Part shown: positions 1 through 5,238 of the stretch, piece by piece
How positions within the stretch are numbered: position 1 is the first letter of the stretch
Layout: the number at the start of each line of letters is the position of its first letter
Assembly: GCA_013694795.1 (NCBI GenBank)
Contig: JACDBS010000128.1
Location: 1 to 5,238, forward strand
Reading direction: 5' to 3'
DNA length: 5,238 bases
DNA from: Chloroflexota bacterium
Lineage (GTDB): Bacteria > Chloroflexota > Limnocylindria > QHBO01
Position numbers and translations under genes: made by a program
Notes under the pieces: generated by a model
Told to the model about the DNA's origin: nothing
Databases searched by the model: none
What the model saw: the letters and a program-made list of their open reading frames with translations, nothing else

Positions 1-2648
1 GCGCCGGGCAGCGGCACAAGACCCAGCACGCACGGCTCGCCCGAGCAGCGGCCGTTGCTGCCGTCGGCGTCGAAGACCGCCACGCCGCCGGCGGTTGCCG
101 GATGCTCGTCGGTGGCGGCCAGCGGTCCGGTGAGCGCCATGACGATCTGGTCGTCGCCGCTTCCACGCACCAGCAACGGACCGATGAGAGGCGCCTCGAC
201 CGCCTCGATCTCGTCGTCGGCGCGCGGCTCCAGTGTCAACGCGTCCAGGTACACCACCGCGTTGCGCGCCGGATCGGTGACGACCACCCAATCGGCGTCC
301 TCGGCCTCGACGCCCTGCACGTAGCCGATGCCCGCGTACGCGCCCTCGGCGGTCGCGCGGATGGCATCGGTCTCGGGCTCCACGATGGTGATTCCACCCG
401 CTCCGCGCAGCAGAATCGGGTCGGTCGCACCGTCCGGCACGAAGATCTGGCTGACCACGTCAAGGCCGGACTCGATGGGAGGCCCGGTCGGAGGCGCCCG
501 GCCATCCGGAGAGGCGAGCATCCCCGCCAGCTCGTACGTCTCGACGGTTCCGCTGTCTGAACGGCCGACGAGAAGTCGCGTCGCGTTGGCGTCGTAGGCC
601 AGCGTCGCGATTGGCCCTCCCGCGCTCCAGCGCCCATATTCCTCGCCGGTTGCCGCATCCGATGCGACGACCTGCGGGCCGCCGTCGGTGGTGAACGAGA
701 TCGAGCGATCCTGGCCGGTCGATGAGCGCCGCGGGGTAACCGTCAGGCTGGGCACCGGAGCGTCGAGGGGCTGGCTTCCGACCACGGTGTTCGGGTCGGC
801 GACCACGATCCCGGCCGCGATGAGGTACTTCGCCAGCATAGGGTGCGTCCACTCGTAGACATCGCGGTCCCAGCCGTTCTGCCAGCCGCTCAGGAACTCC
901 GTCGCGGAGCGCGCGTGATAGACCTCGTCGAAATGTTGGCCGCGTGGCACGTCCAGGCGCCAGAGACGGAAGACGAGCGCGAAGGCGACAAGCGCCAGCA
1001 GGATGAGTGCGTCGCGCCGATTGAGCCGCCGCCCGAGCTCGTGCAGGTAGGCGTCGGCTGGGTTGGGAGCCAGCCAGCGCGGGTGAGCGGTCGCATGTAC
1101 CGGCGCGCGCACCATGCGCGGCGCCCGCCGCGGAGGAGGACGAACCGGCTCCGCGAGCGCATCGGACCCTGGCGCGGTCAAGCCAAGGCGCAACGAGCGC
1201 CAGGTGACCACACCCAGCACCACCACGATCATCACGCCCAGCAGCCAGATGCCGCCATCGGTGAACAGAGTGGAGGTGAGGAAGGCGTCCTGGGGCATCG
1301 GCGCGCCGTCCGCGCCCGGGTTCATCACGCCGGAGGCGAAGGACCAGTCCTCGGTATAGACCCAGTAGATGTTCGCGAAGAAAGTGACGGAAAGGCCGGC
1401 ATAGACCCACGGCCAGATGCGAGCGGAGAAGACGAGGAGCGCGCCAAGCGCAAGCGCAGGGAAGAGGTAGCGCTCGTGGACGCGGGTGGGGAGGACGAAG
1501 AAGGCGATGGCCACCAGCAGCGACGCGACCAGCACGCCGCGCAGGTCATCGCGGCGAGCCACCTGCCACAGCGCGAACAGAGCAACCAGCGCGAACAGGG
1601 TCGCCCCGACCTGCTGCCACGTCAGGGCCAGTCCCCCGAGCGACAGACCCACCACCCTGTCGTCGCCCCAGATCAGCGTGTCGCCCAGGCCGCTCCACGG
1701 GTTACGCCACGGGTTGAAAGCGTTGATCGAGAGGCCTGTATAGATCCCGGCAGCCTCGCAGAATTTCCCTATGAGACTGGTGGATGGATCCGCCGCCGAC
1801 AGGAACCCCAGGCAGGATCGTCCGCCTTCGGCGCTCGGGGCGTAGATGGTCATCCCGAACGGCCACATCGCCAACGTCAGCGAACCGAGTCCGGTGGCGA
1901 GCGAGGTGAGCACGCGCAGGGGATCTCGCCGGCCGCGCAACGCCGCATCCGAGGAGCGCCCCAGCAGGTGGCGCTTGATGCCCACGATGGCGACGATTGG
2001 GATGAGGAAGGCGAACTGGAACTTGACCAGCAGCGCGACCACTGCACCGAGCGCCGCCGCCTCCGTCCATCCTCGCGCCAGCGCGTAGATCGTGGCCAGC
2101 AGCACCAGGGTCCCGACCGAGTCGATCTGGCCCCACACGGCCGAATCGAAGATGGTGCCGGGGTTGAAGAGGTAGAGCGTTGCGACGGCAAGGCCCAGCG
2201 GCTCCGAGCTGAGCCCGAGATTCGCGCTCGAGATGAGTTCGCGACCCCAGCGGCGCCCGATCACGAACAGCAGCCAGGCGACACCGATGTCGGCCGCGAT
2301 GCCCGGGATCTTCACCAGCCCACTCGTCGCATCCTGGCCGACCAACGGAGCCAGCAGGCCGCCGATGCTGCCGAGCACCCAGAGGACGTAGAGGTAGCCG
2401 GGCGGGTAGTCGCTGAAATAGCCCTGCTCGTAGAAGTGGGCTGGTCCCAGCCTTGCCATGCGCTGGCCCCAGTCGGTGAAGTCGCCGATGTCGATCGCGA
2501 AGCCGCTCAACGGCAGGTAGACGACCGCGATGAAGACACGCACGGCAAGGCCGACCAACAGGATCGTCGTGAGGATCGTGCCGGCGTCAAGCCGCCGCAG
2601 GGAGTCGAGAATCACCACGCCCCGTCGGCCGACGGGGTCGCGGTTCAT
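1..2648 (-). CDS. Giant GT-C membrane glycosyltransferase: Gpi18-like module fused to PMT/GT39-like module with beta-propeller-like insert (3' partial)
   Basis: The frame is open from ATG at 2648 to the window edge (at least 882 residues, no stop). It likely moves sugar from a polyprenyl-phosphate donor to an extracytoplasmic acceptor. Module 1 (about 1-485) has a first helix near 25-47, an acidic loop with D53, D56 and D59, FNPG at 161-164, WGQIDS at 172-177, HERYLFPA at 391-398 and roughly twelve hydrophobic segments. These fit the Gpi18-like mannosyltransferases (COG5542). A basic, Pro-rich linker (about 485-545) precedes another helix (546-562). Then come FDEVY (573-577) and THPMLAK (601-607), the first-loop signature of PMT/GT39 enzymes. 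After about residue 618 the chain is non-membrane and beta-rich, with propeller-like repeats and a C868/C873 pair. A weak GGGAG lies 11 nt before the start. Assignment to the GT-C superfamily is firm. Substrate is unknown, and the PMT membrane core must lie beyond the window if present. Confidence 0.88.
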   Translation of the reverse strand, partial: MNRDPVGRRGVVILDSLRRLDAGTILTTILLVGLAVRVFIAVVYLPLSGFAIDIGDFTDWGQRMARLGPAHFYEQGYFSDYPPGYLYVLWVLGSIGGLLAPLVGQDATSGLVKIPGIAADIGVAWLLFVIGRRWGRELISSANLGLSSEPLGLAVATLYLFNPGTIFDSAVWGQIDSVGTLVLLATIYALARGWTEAAALGAVVALLVKFQFAFLIPIVAIVGIKRHLLGRSSDAALRGRRDPLRVLTSLATGLGSLTLAMWPFGMTIYAPSAEGGRSCLGFLSAADPSTSLIGKFCEAAGIYTGLSINAFNPWRNPWSGLGDTLIWGDDRVVGLSLGGLALTWQQVGATLFALVALFALWQVARRDDLRGVLVASLLVAIAFFVLPTRVHERYLFPALALGALLVFSARIWPWVYAGLSVTFFANIYWVYTEDWSFASGVMNPGADGAPMPQDAFLTSTLFTDGGIWLLGVMIVVVLGVVTWRSLRLGLTAPGSDALAEPVRPPPRRAPRMVRAPVHATAHPRWLAPNPADAYLHELGRRLNRRDALILLALVAFALVFRLWRLDVPRGQHFDEVYHARSATEFLSGWQNGWDRDVYEWTHPMLAKYLIAAGIVVADPNTVVGSQPLDAPVPSLTVTPRRSSTGQDRSISFTTDGGPQVVASDAATGEEYGRWSAGGPIATLAYDANATRLLVGRSDSGTVETYELAGMLASPDGRAPPTGPPIESGLDVVSQIFVPDGATDPILLRGAGGITIVEPETDAIRATAEGAYAGIGYVQGVEAEDADWVVVTDPARNAVVYLDALTLEPRADDEIEAVEAPLIGPLLVRGSGDDQIVMALTGPLAATDEHPATAGGVAVFDADGSNGRCSGEPCVLGLVPLPG
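2620..2637. repeat. Perfect 18-bp palindrome within codons 4-10 of the GT-C gene
   Basis: CCCCGTCGGCCGACGGGG is its own reverse complement over all 18 bases, with 9-bp arms and no spacer. In mRNA it could form a 7-bp GC stem with a GGCC loop, starting about ten bases after the start codon. As DNA it has the symmetry of a site for a dimeric regulator. The sequence is certain; the function is not. Confidence 0.6.
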
Positions 2649-2659
2649 CAGGTGTGGCG

Positions 2660-2664
2660 CTCCC
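2660..2664 (-). promoter_or_regulatory. Weak ribosome binding site of the GT-C gene
   Basis: GGGAG on the minus strand lies 11 nt before the ATG at 2648. The spacing is somewhat long but usable. It supports this ATG over a possible in-frame TTG at 2691-2693. There is no better purine-rich match nearby. Confidence 0.3.
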
Positions 2665-2703
2665 GTGGGGCGCGCCGAGTCGTGGCACGCCAAGGTGGCG
2701 GTG

Positions 2704-2734
2704 AGTATACATCGGGCTTTGGACGGTCTCCGAA
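2704..2734 (-). promoter_or_regulatory. Candidate promoter for the GT-C gene
   Basis: Read on the minus strand, TATACT (2709 to 2704) matches the -10 consensus at five of six positions. A weak -35-like TTCGGA lies at 2734-2729, 19 bp upstream. Transcription would start near 2697-2698, giving a 5' untranslated leader of about 50 nt before the ATG at 2648. The -10 box is convincing; the -35 is poor. Confidence 0.45.
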
Positions 2735-2743
2735 GGCGCGCGG

Positions 2744-2775
2744 TTGCGGCCCGCCGGGTCCCGGTACCGTACGAT
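2744..2775 (+). promoter_or_regulatory. Candidate promoter for the GT2 gene, near-leaderless
   Basis: TACGAT at 2770-2775 fits the TANNNT -10 pattern and ends eight bases before the GTG start. The predicted transcript would begin at about 2782-2784, on or next to the start codon. This agrees with the lack of a Shine-Dalgarno. TTGCGG at 2744-2749 could be a -35, but the 20-bp spacing is long. Confidence 0.4.
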
Positions 2776-2783
2776 GCGCACCA

Positions 2784-3533
2784 GTGACCGATCTCGAGCG
2801 CCCGCGCCTGACCTTCTTCTTTCCGGCGTACAACGAGGAGGAGAACGTCGCCGAGACGGTGCGGAGAGCCCTCGACGAGATCGGCGCGCTGGTGGACGGT
2901 TCGATCGAGGTGCTGATCGTCGACGACGGCTCCACCGACGGCACACCCGAGCTGGCCGATGCGCTGGTCGGCGCCGACCCGCGCGTTCGGGTTCACCACC
3001 AGGAGAATCGCGGCTACGGCGGTGCCCTGCGCGCCGGAATCACCCATGCCCGCGGGGAGCTCATCTGCTTCAGCGACGGCGACCTTCAATTCGACCTGCG
3101 CGAGATGTCGCGCCTGCTCGAGCGCATGTCGGACGAGCGCCGGCCGGTCGGCGCGGTGATCGGGTACCGCATCAGGCGTCGCGACCCGCCGCACAGGGTC
3201 TTCATCGCCAGGACATACAACGCCATCGTGTCCGCGCTGTTCGGCCTGCGCGTGCGCGATATCGACTGCGCCATGAAGCTCTTCCGCCGCACCGTCTTCG
3301 ACGGCCTGCGGCTCCAGACAGACTCGCCCTTCCTATCGGCCGAGCTGCTCATCAAGCTGCGCGCCCGGGGCGAGCGGATCGCGCAGGTCGGGGTGAACCA
3401 CTACCCGCGCGCGGCGGGCACGAACACTGGGGCCAGCTTCCGAAAGATCCTCCGCACATTCCGTGACATCGGAAGGCTGCGCTGGGCGCTCTGGACCCGT
3501 CGTTCCGAGGTGCTGGGCGCGCCGCGCCGGTAG
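2784..3533 (+). CDS. GT2 family glycosyltransferase, DPM1-like (polyprenyl-phosphate sugar synthase type)
   Basis: This 249-residue protein starts at GTG. It has the GT-A nucleotide-sugar fold signatures of GT2: FFPAYNEEENV (12-22) at the first strand, VDDGSTDGT (46-54), NRGYGGALRAG (75-85) and the metal-binding acidic motif DGDLQFD (98-104). The C-terminal half carries DIDCAMKLFRR and an HYPR...AGTNTGASF segment typical of dolichyl-phosphate mannose synthase-like proteins. No membrane helix is visible, so it is probably a cytosolic or membrane-associated enzyme. Members of this subfamily transfer a sugar from a nucleotide donor to polyprenyl phosphate. Which sugar is used cannot be read from sequence. 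The frame is open far upstream, but upstream codons are antisense to the GT-C gene. GTG at 2784 is chosen because the conserved N-terminus begins eight residues later and a -10-like box lies just before it. No Shine-Dalgarno is visible. Divergence from the GT-C gene suggests a joint donor/transferase role. Confidence 0.92.
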   Translation: MTDLERPRLTFFFPAYNEEENVAETVRRALDEIGALVDGSIEVLIVDDGSTDGTPELADALVGADPRVRVHHQENRGYGGALRAGITHARGELICFSDGDLQFDLREMSRLLERMSDERRPVGAVIGYRIRRRDPPHRVFIARTYNAIVSALFGLRVRDIDCAMKLFRRTVFDGLRLQTDSPFLSAELLIKLRARGERIAQVGVNHYPRAAGTNTGASFRKILRTFRDIGRLRWALWTRRSEVLGAPRR

Positions 3534-4088
3534 CTAGGACTCCTCGGAGCTCGCGCCCGCTTCGCCCTTCCCGGGCAGGTCGACGTCGAGCGAGTTGACG
3601 AACTCCCGGAAAACGGCAAGCCGTTCCTCCTCCTCGGCCGTGCCCTCCTCCGTGCTGTCCGGCTCGACGCCGGCCTCGTCGAGCACGCGCTCGTCGACGT
3701 AGATGGGCGATCCCGTGCGCACGGCCACCGCGATGGCATCCGAGGTGCGCGAGTCGACCTCCGTCTCGTCACCGCTCGACATCTCAACATAGAGCCGAGC
3801 GTGGTAGGTGCCCTCGACGACGTGCGTGACGACGACGCGGCTGATGCTCGAGCCGAGCGCCCCCAGGACGCTGACGAGCAGGTCATGCGTGAGCGGCCGG
3901 TCGGCGCTGAGTCCCTGGAGGCGCATGGCGATGGCGTTGGCCTCGGATGGACCGATCCAGATCGGGAGGTATCGATCACGCTCGGACTGTTTGAGGATGA
4001 CGACGTGCTGGCTGGAGAGCATGTGCACGCGCACGCTCTCGACCACCATCTCGATGAGCCGCACCCGGCCGAACGGCTGCTCCGCCAT
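3534..4088 (-). CDS. Bifunctional nuclease (BFN/DUF151) family protein, Rv1829-like
   Basis: The 184-residue product carries a complete BFN domain (PF02577). Conserved stretches are LPIWIGPSEANAIAM (41-55), RPLTHDLL (64-71), and SRTSDAIAVAVRTGSPIYVDE near 112-132. The acidic tail ends in FREFVNSLDVDLP, which parallels the tail of Mycobacterium tuberculosis Rv1829 as I remember it. Family members are small soluble proteins. Plant relatives were reported to have DNase and RNase activity, but the bacterial role is poorly defined. The ATG at 4088 has no clear Shine-Dalgarno, yet TAGAAT ends seven bases before it, fitting a leaderless transcript. An alternative start at M14 would still keep the domain whole. 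The gene follows the propeller gene by 19 bp on the same strand and may be cotranscribed with it. Its stop codon abuts that of the GT2 gene. Family assignment is firm; function is open. Confidence 0.93.
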   Translation of the reverse strand: MAEQPFGRVRLIEMVVESVRVHMLSSQHVVILKQSERDRYLPIWIGPSEANAIAMRLQGLSADRPLTHDLLVSVLGALGSSISRVVVTHVVEGTYHARLYVEMSSGDETEVDSRTSDAIAVAVRTGSPIYVDERVLDEAGVEPDSTEEGTAEEEERLAVFREFVNSLDVDLPGKGEAGASSEES

Positions 4089-4094
4089 GGACCG

Positions 4095-4100
4095 ATTCTA
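4095..4100 (-). promoter_or_regulatory. Candidate -10 box for a leaderless BFN transcript
   Basis: On the minus strand TAGAAT is followed by exactly six bases and then the ATG at 4088. If the box spans -12 to -7, the first base of the ATG is +1, the geometry of a leaderless gene. It lies in the 19-bp gap after the upstream stop codon, so the BFN gene could be transcribed independently as well as by read-through. No good -35 is visible. Confidence 0.4.
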
Positions 4101-4107
4101 GCGGCGT

Positions 4108-5238
4108 CTAGTCGAGCACGAGCCGTAGGACGCCGTCGGCGGTGAGCACGTAGGCGATCGGCGGACCATCGGCGACGGAGGTCACCGACATGGCGCGCAC
4201 ATCGTCGAGGATGCCGGCGCGGTCCCCCGAAAGCGGCGCCATCCATTGCCGCACGAACGCCCCGTCGGCTCGCTGGAAGCCGATGATCCTTGCGTTCGCC
4301 GCGTCGTACACGTACAGGAACTCGCGGTCGCCGACGGTGGCGCCATCGAGGATCCGGTAGTCGAGCCGTGGGCGCACCTGCGCGTCGGGGGGCGCATCGA
4401 GCGAATAGTCGGACTGGTCGCGCGGCGAGCCGAAGTCGACGCGGGTCACCGTATCGGCGTACAGCAGCCAGGCGTTGACGTCGACTCGCAGGTCGCGCGC
4501 ATCGCGCGGGTCCAGGTCGGGTGCATCGGTCAGGAAGAGCTCCGCCGGATCGGGATAGTTGACCGGGATGATGGCCGGCGGCGTCCAGCGCCGGATCTCC
4601 CCCGTCTCGCCGTCCACCAGGTACAGGTTGAAGATCTCGAGCGGCGGGCGGTGTTGAAGAGCGCCGATGAGCGTTGTCTCCGAGCTCAGCGCCTCAACGC
4701 CGTTGAGCTCCATTCGTCGCGGGATGCGCTCGGCCAGGTCAATCCTCCACGCCCCACGCTCACGGTCGATGATCACGATGTCGGTGGCGGCGGTGGCGAT
4801 CAGCCACGGGTCGCCGGGCACGTCTCCGGACTCGAAAGCCTGCCCGGCGCGGTAGATGATGCCGGTCGTGCCGTCCGCGGGATCAAGGCGGATGATCCGC
4901 CCCCGACCGTTCTCAAGGATCCACAGCGACCCGTCGCTGGCCGCCACCATGTCTGCCGCTTCCACGTCCTCGAAGGCCGCGGCAAGGTCGACCACGCTGC
5001 TCGCCTGGGCAAGGCGCGCAACGCTGTAGAGGGCGTCCAGGCGTCGGTCGACCCTTGCGCGCAACGACTCCAGTTGGTCGTCCGCCACCCCGGCCCCCGC
5101 GGCTCGCTGCACGGCGTCGCGGGCATCCGCAAGGAGGCCGGTGGCCAGGTCAGGATCCCGATCGACGAGGTCCGCGCCATCAATCCGATCCTCGACCTCG
5201 CGCACCAGCGCGACGGCTTCCGCGATCGCCTCGCGCGC
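4108..5238 (-). CDS. Helical plus beta-propeller protein, C-terminal part (5' partial)
   Basis: The frame is open from the window edge to a TAG at 4108-4110, giving 376 visible residues. A GTG at 5203-5205 is only an in-frame codon, and coding appears to continue beyond the window. The first ~90 residues are Ala/Glu/Asp/Arg-rich and helical, without an obvious membrane span. The rest is beta-rich with propeller-like units, for example SLWILENGRGRIIRLDP, IVIIDRERGAWRIDL, LYLVDGETGEIRRW, FLYVYDAANARIIGFQ and AYVLTADGVLRLVLD at the very end. From memory, this helical-then-propeller layout resembles the C-terminal parts of Chloroflexota proteins that can carry an N-terminal PP2C-type phosphatase domain. 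That domain, if present, is outside the window, so I do not name a function. It sits 19 bp upstream of the BFN gene in the same orientation. It is real coding sequence: coherent repeats and an ordinary stop just before the next gene. Confidence 0.8.
   Translation of the reverse strand, partial: AREAIAEAVALVREVEDRIDGADLVDRDPDLATGLLADARDAVQRAAGAGVADDQLESLRARVDRRLDALYSVARLAQASSVVDLAAAFEDVEAADMVAASDGSLWILENGRGRIIRLDPADGTTGIIYRAGQAFESGDVPGDPWLIATAATDIVIIDRERGAWRIDLAERIPRRMELNGVEALSSETTLIGALQHRPPLEIFNLYLVDGETGEIRRWTPPAIIPVNYPDPAELFLTDAPDLDPRDARDLRVDVNAWLLYADTVTRVDFGSPRDQSDYSLDAPPDAQVRPRLDYRILDGATVGDREFLYVYDAANARIIGFQRADGAFVRQWMAPLSGDRAGILDDVRAMSVTSVADGPPIAYVLTADGVLRLVLD

Larger units (their letters stand above)
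2649..2783. promoter_or_regulatory. Divergent intergenic region between the GT-C and GT2 genes
   Basis: This 135-bp stretch separates the two divergent starts and should hold both promoters. It contains the most A+T-rich patch nearby, including the self-complementary GTATAC at 2705-2710. Candidate -10 boxes are listed separately for each strand. I see no terminator, riboswitch or small ORF that deserves a call. Confidence 0.6.

Noticed and set aside
1083..1145. A possible split of the GT-C gene into two genes, with a second start at an in-frame ATG near 1115
   Set aside because: There is no stop codon between the modules and no clear ribosome binding site or promoter. The basic Pro-rich stretch reads as a cytosolic linker.
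460..1410. A 316-codon minus-strand open frame overlapping the GT-C gene in another frame
   Set aside because: Its product is Arg/Ala/Gly-rich and low-complexity. The GT-C frame over the same bases contains recognisable motifs.
843..2783. A 647-codon plus-strand open frame upstream of and in frame with the GT2 gene
   Set aside because: It is antisense to the GT-C gene. Its translation is rich in Arg, Gln, Glu and His with no domain, while the minus strand shows coherent membrane helices and GT-C motifs. High GC makes long antisense frames common.
3534..3570. A short inverted repeat (CTCC/GGAG) after the GT2 stop as a terminator
   Set aside because: The stem is only four base pairs and has no T-tract.
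3401..4246. A 281-codon minus-strand frame across the BFN gene and its flanks
   Set aside because: It crosses three genes in a shifted frame and its Arg/Ser/Ala-rich sequence has no domain. The BFN frame matches a known family.
5203..5205. GTG as the true start of the propeller gene
   Set aside because: The helical segment continues in frame past it to the window edge with the same composition, and no ribosome binding site is visible. The gene is better treated as 5' partial.

Overview
The window is G+C-rich throughout and nearly all coding. It reads as a chromosomal segment of a high-GC bacterium. My best guess is Chloroflexota, with Actinobacteriota as the alternative. The guess rests on the Rv1829-like bifunctional nuclease, the helical-plus-propeller protein beside it, the GT2/GT-C pair and -10 boxes placed for leaderless transcripts. 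No marker gene settles the taxonomy. I see no mobile element, RNA gene or CRISPR array.

Layout. (1) Positions 1-2648, minus strand: one uninterrupted reading frame of at least 882 codons that leaves the window at its 3' end. It encodes a very large membrane glycosyltransferase. A Gpi18/COG5542-like GT-C module (WGQIDS, HERYLFP) is followed by a basic, proline-rich linker and the start of a PMT/GT39-like module (FDEVY, THPMLAK). Where the second module's next membrane helices would be expected, a beta-rich, probably propeller-like segment appears instead and is still running at the window edge. (2) Positions 2649-2783: a 135-bp divergent intergenic region with promoter-like boxes for both flanking genes. 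(3) Positions 2784-3533, plus strand: a soluble DPM1-like GT2 glycosyltransferase. (4) Positions 3534-4088, minus strand: a DUF151/bifunctional nuclease protein, convergent with the GT2 gene with no bases between the stop codons. (5) Positions 4108-5238, minus strand: the C-terminal part of a protein with an Ala-rich helical segment followed by a beta-propeller. It lies 19 bp upstream of the nuclease gene and runs off the window at its 5' end.

How they may work together. The GT2 enzyme is of the type that loads a sugar onto a polyprenyl phosphate at the inner membrane face. GT-C enzymes use such lipid-linked sugars on the outer face. The divergent pair is therefore a plausible donor-maker/transferase unit for cell-surface or protein glycosylation. 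The nuclease-family gene and the propeller gene form a separate minus-strand pair with no evident link to glycosylation.

The most unusual object is the large fused GT-C protein. It appears to carry two catalytic-type GT-C modules in one chain, with an extracytoplasmic beta-domain inserted in or right after the first catalytic loop of the second module.
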